Shown one piece after another: positions 61,934 through 64,000 of a stretch of DNA of 64,000 bases (positions are counted from its first letter, which is position 1; every line of letters starts with the position of its first letter). Where the stretch lies: positions 20,002 through 84,001 of the forward strand of contig PKWL01000015.1 of the NCBI GenBank assembly GCA_003133225.1. Direction: 5' to 3'. The translations under genes and the position numbers were made by a program. The notes beneath the pieces are model-generated. The model was not told where the DNA came from. It ran no database searches and worked only from the letters and a program-made list of their open reading frames with translations. Source of the stretch: Janthinobacterium sp. (GTDB lineage: Bacteria > Pseudomonadota > Gammaproteobacteria > Burkholderiales > Burkholderiaceae_D).

Positions 61934-62213
61934 GCTCGCCCCGGGCGTTAAGACCCCGGAGGCGCGCTGACTTTACGACGGTTCCAAGGAGACCGTCGCC
62001 TGATGCCTAGTGTCACGAAACGGCGCTGCGACGCCGCCAATGGCATAACGGCCTTTAGCGCTTGTCAAGCCGCCATCCTGCCGGCGGCTCGTTAGCGGAC
62101 TTCGCCCCCTTTTGCCCTTATCATCTAGGGCGGATCGGTGGGCGGAGTCCGGCAAGTGCGACGCATGTGCTCTTGAGTGCCGGAGTAAATTTTTATTGCC
62201 AAATACTCACATC

Positions 62214-62402
62214 CTAGCGGGAGAGCTCTGTACCAGTAAAAGGGGCCGTTGCAACGGCGTAGAGCCTGCCGTCTTTGCCTCCGCTATTCGGACACCACTC
62301 TGAACGAGTCACGTTGATGCCATAGGTGGCGGCGTACTGCCGCGCGGCACTCTCGCTGTCGGCGTCGATGCGTACCTCGATACTTATCTTAATATCACTC
62401 AT
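62214..62402 (-). CDS. Small protein, unknown
   Basis: A 62-residue protein (MSDIKISIEVRIDADSESAA...) with a single compact alpha/beta look and one Cys. GGAG (inside an upstream ATGGAG) sits six bases from the ATG at 62402. No family is recognised. Two tandem GGTTATAGCT words just upstream (about 62431-62450) may belong to its promoter. Confidence 0.55.
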   Translation of the reverse strand: MSDIKISIEVRIDADSESAARQYAATYGINVTRSEWCPNSGGKDGRLYAVATAPFTGTELSR

Positions 62403-62686
62403 TTTGTGCTCCATCTCCTGTAGACACAGGTTATAGCTGGTTATAGCTGAAAGGAAATACTGAACCCGCTTAACTGCCGTTGCAAAATAGTAGGCTTGGG
62501 CGGCATTTTTCAGGCCGCCTGCGCATCTCTCTTCTGAATGGCTTTTACTTGCCCTGCCCAGTTGCTTGACTTTGACCCGATGAACGACGCCAGCATCGCA
62601 ACCTTATTTCTGGCCGGTTGCATTTCGCCGCTTTTGGTGAAAACCTGCGTTGGCAAAGCAGGCGATTTGGTCATCCAAAAACGCTT

Positions 62687-62917
62687 TTATTTAAGTGTTG
62701 CTTGGGCGACAGACTGGGATAATGCTTGAGGATCATTTGCAGAAATAAGTTTCTGCATGTCGGCATTGAACTTTTCCGCATACGCTTTAGCTACGCCGAT
62801 GTTCAGCGCTGTCGCCATTTCCTCACTCTCCACGGCATCACTTGCACGCTCATGGATTGTAAATTGGGATTCAAAACGGGATTTGGAGCATGATGATTTT
62901 TCCAGATTCGACAACAT
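62687..62917 (-). CDS. Short phasin-like protein
   Basis: A 76-residue protein whose second half (ALNIGVAKAYAEKFNADMQK, ISANDPQALSQ) follows the phasin pattern of an amphipathic helix bearing NDPQ-like turns; phasins coat polyhydroxyalkanoate granules. It is shorter than usual (110-190 residues), so it is a short member or a truncated copy. The ATG at 62917 is preceded by CAGGAG. Confidence 0.6.
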   Translation of the reverse strand: MLSNLEKSSCSKSRFESQFTIHERASDAVESEEMATALNIGVAKAYAEKFNADMQKLISANDPQALSQSVAQATLK

Positions 62918-63395
62918 AGACTGCTCCTGAGGATGCAATAGTTAGGTCGTGCACAGTTCTAACAAGATGAAATGGTGCGCCGCAACAGGGGGAATGCTAC
63001 CGACGATCGATTGGGGGCAGTTTGATCTGCGTCAATAAATGTAATTGAGCGTGAACGCATGGACTGCCTCAACAGTTTCTTGCCGCAGCGCGCTGCCGTC
63101 AAACCCGTTGCAAGTAGGTCACAAGAGCTCTTGCACAAGCTTTTTTTTTGATAGCCTCGCGCCGTGAAGAGCACGCCTTCGCTGAGCAAATGTGGTGCAG
63201 TAACTCAAGCCATGGATATGCGCAGGAAAGCCGGGTACAGCATTCGTGCGAAGCGAGCCAGGGTCACGTTGATGCCCATCAATATTTCAAGTTAATTATC
63301 ACCCAAAATGACTAAACGATATAAACTGTTTATAAGATACACCGAGTATCTTCCGAGTTGGTCCGAGTGCCATCAGTATCAACGGAGGAATTACG
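62918..63395. other. Intergenic region with regulatory palindromes
   Basis: About 480 bases. The right end (63321-63352) holds two adjacent palindromes described separately. The left and middle show no supported gene. Confidence 0.4.
63321..63352. promoter_or_regulatory. Two adjoining palindromes upstream of a small gene
   Basis: ATAAAC-T-GTTTAT (63321-63333) is followed directly by AAGATAC-ACCGA-GTATCTT (63334-63352). Both are perfect and AT-rich, about 45-75 bases before the ATG at 63396, so they look like operator or promoter-proximal sites. Confidence 0.6.
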
Positions 63396-63557
63396 ATGAA
63401 AATTTTGCTCAGTTGCCTCTGGAAAATGGTTATGCATCAAGTTGACAGGAAACCCTATACAGCGACCCTCGAACATCACGACGAGCATGTATCTCTGGGC
63501 GCCTATTCAATACTTTGTAGTTTGGAACGCAAAGCGGACAACAAGCACAGCCACTGA
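63396..63557 (+). CDS. Small protein, 53 aa, unknown
   Basis: An ATG preceded by a near-ideal GGAGGA site opens a 53-codon frame (MKILLSCLWKMVMHQVDRKP, ending in DNKHSH). It has an amphipathic N-terminus and is His-rich later; no signal cleavage site is clear and no family is recognised. The strong ribosome binding site and the two upstream palindromes suggest a regulated gene, though its short length keeps confidence moderate. Confidence 0.55.
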   Translation: MKILLSCLWKMVMHQVDRKPYTATLEHHDEHVSLGAYSILCSLERKADNKHSH

Positions 63558-64000
63558 CACGAATCAAGCAGGCAGTTGCCCGCATGCAGCGGTTCTTGCC
63601 CTGTAACTTGGCGCCATCGAGGTTTAACTAGGTCGCCCTCTCGATACCCGCCCCCTGCGGGCAGAAAGCCAGTCCGATGCGGCCGCGAAAAATAGCACCG
63701 CGCAGGCACTCCAGGCAGGGGTTAGGCCGGCGCCGGCCTCGAAGCCATCATCGCGGCGGGCCCCCCCTCCAGGCGACCAATCCGGACGCCCTACCACTGA
63801 GAGTACAAACTGAGCGGCTTTTCGTCCATCTCCACCTAGTTTGTCCCCCTTCGCGGCATTGGCGGCAAGCAAGTTCGCGCCCATGAATTGACGAGGCGTC
63901 CTTGGCTTCGGCCCTTCCCAAGCTGTCCGGACTGCCTGGGGTGGAGGCCGGGCGCGCAGTTGCCTGCCTCGTGCATCTAGCTAGGAGCCTGTCGGACTTT
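63558..64000. other. Right-end region, nothing recognised
   Basis: The last 440 bases carry no supported gene. A tRNA-like D-arm word on the - strand (CTCAGTGGTAGGGCG, about 63796-63810) has no matching anticodon or acceptor stems. Confidence 0.35.

Noticed and set aside
63780..63815. A possible tRNA on the - strand near the right end
   Set aside because: Only a D-arm-like word is present; anticodon, T and acceptor stems do not form.
1..64000. CRISPR arrays, rRNA genes, prophage structural genes or a toxin-antitoxin pair
   Set aside because: No regularly spaced repeats, rRNA sequence, capsid, tail or terminase signatures, or convincing toxin-antitoxin gene pair was seen.

Overview
The window looks like a chromosomal segment of a betaproteobacterium of the order Burkholderiales, probably the family Oxalobacteraceae (Massilia, Duganella or Janthinobacterium type). 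This is inferred from gene content (a full Tad/Flp pilus locus, a VpsR-like sigma-54 activator, a KaiC-like ATPase with a hybrid kinase, panD, amn, a second ftsH, many small stress-type proteins) and from the GC-rich, GCC/CGC/CTG-biased codons. No rRNA or other taxon-defining marker is present, so the assignment is moderate.

Layout. 0-16 kb: the 5' end of a class A penicillin-binding protein at the left edge, a small membrane protein, a hybrid histidine kinase with a response regulator, a Crp/Fnr regulator, and a stress-flavoured run (SYLF lipoprotein, Hsp20, two small related proteins, AMP nucleosidase, a cysteine-less glutaredoxin-like protein, an OmpR-type regulator, a DUF4337 protein and a second FtsH). 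16-19.5 kb: a NYN/LOTUS protein with an internally repeated tail and a frameshifted Old Yellow Enzyme gene. 19.6-26.8 kb: a six-gene locus that resembles the Pseudomonas Fap functional-amyloid system in architecture: a VpsR-like sigma-54 activator, a good sigma-54 promoter, a 581-residue glycine-rich secreted protein, a small secreted protein with a related C-terminus, a C39-type peptidase (FapD-like), a Leu-Pro-repeat secreted protein, and a coiled-coil plus beta-barrel outer-membrane protein (FapF-like). This is the strongest candidate here for a poorly described system. 27-31.6 kb: a small Lys/Ala-rich secreted protein, a D-2-hydroxyacid dehydrogenase, an L-lactate dehydrogenase and a glutathione transferase. 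31.7-33.6 kb: an IS3-family element with inverted repeats, a CTAG duplication and a -1 frameshift site.

33.7-46.5 kb: a Tad (tight adherence) pilus locus: a divergent tadE, then flp, the TadV/CpaA peptidase, an ICMT-like membrane methyltransferase, an unusual AAA ATPase, CpaB, the CpaC secretin, a lipoprotein, CpaE, CpaF, TadB, TadC and a TadD-like TPR protein. A 39-codon remnant that may be a collapsed TadE gene sits just before cpaE. 46.6-50 kb: two identical tRNA-Arg(ACG) genes 2.5 kb apart, enclosing an endonuclease/exonuclease/phosphatase-family gene, a DUF5335 gene and a gene scrap, followed by an orphan histidine kinase. 50.7-54.7 kb: an M48-like lipoprotein that has lost its zinc ligands, panD, an FMN reductase and a DUF5996 protein. 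54.8-58.2 kb: a KaiC-like module (KaiC-like ATPase lacking the clock phosphosites, a small partner, a hybrid kinase). 58.6-64 kb: a U32 (YegQ/TrhP-type) protein, an MFS transporter and several very small proteins.

Two surface-structure systems (Fap-like fibre and Tad pilus) lie within 8 kb of each other among many signalling proteins, so this region is probably devoted to attachment and biofilm behaviour. Starts were re-chosen from Shine-Dalgarno spacing wherever the longest open frame was implausible.
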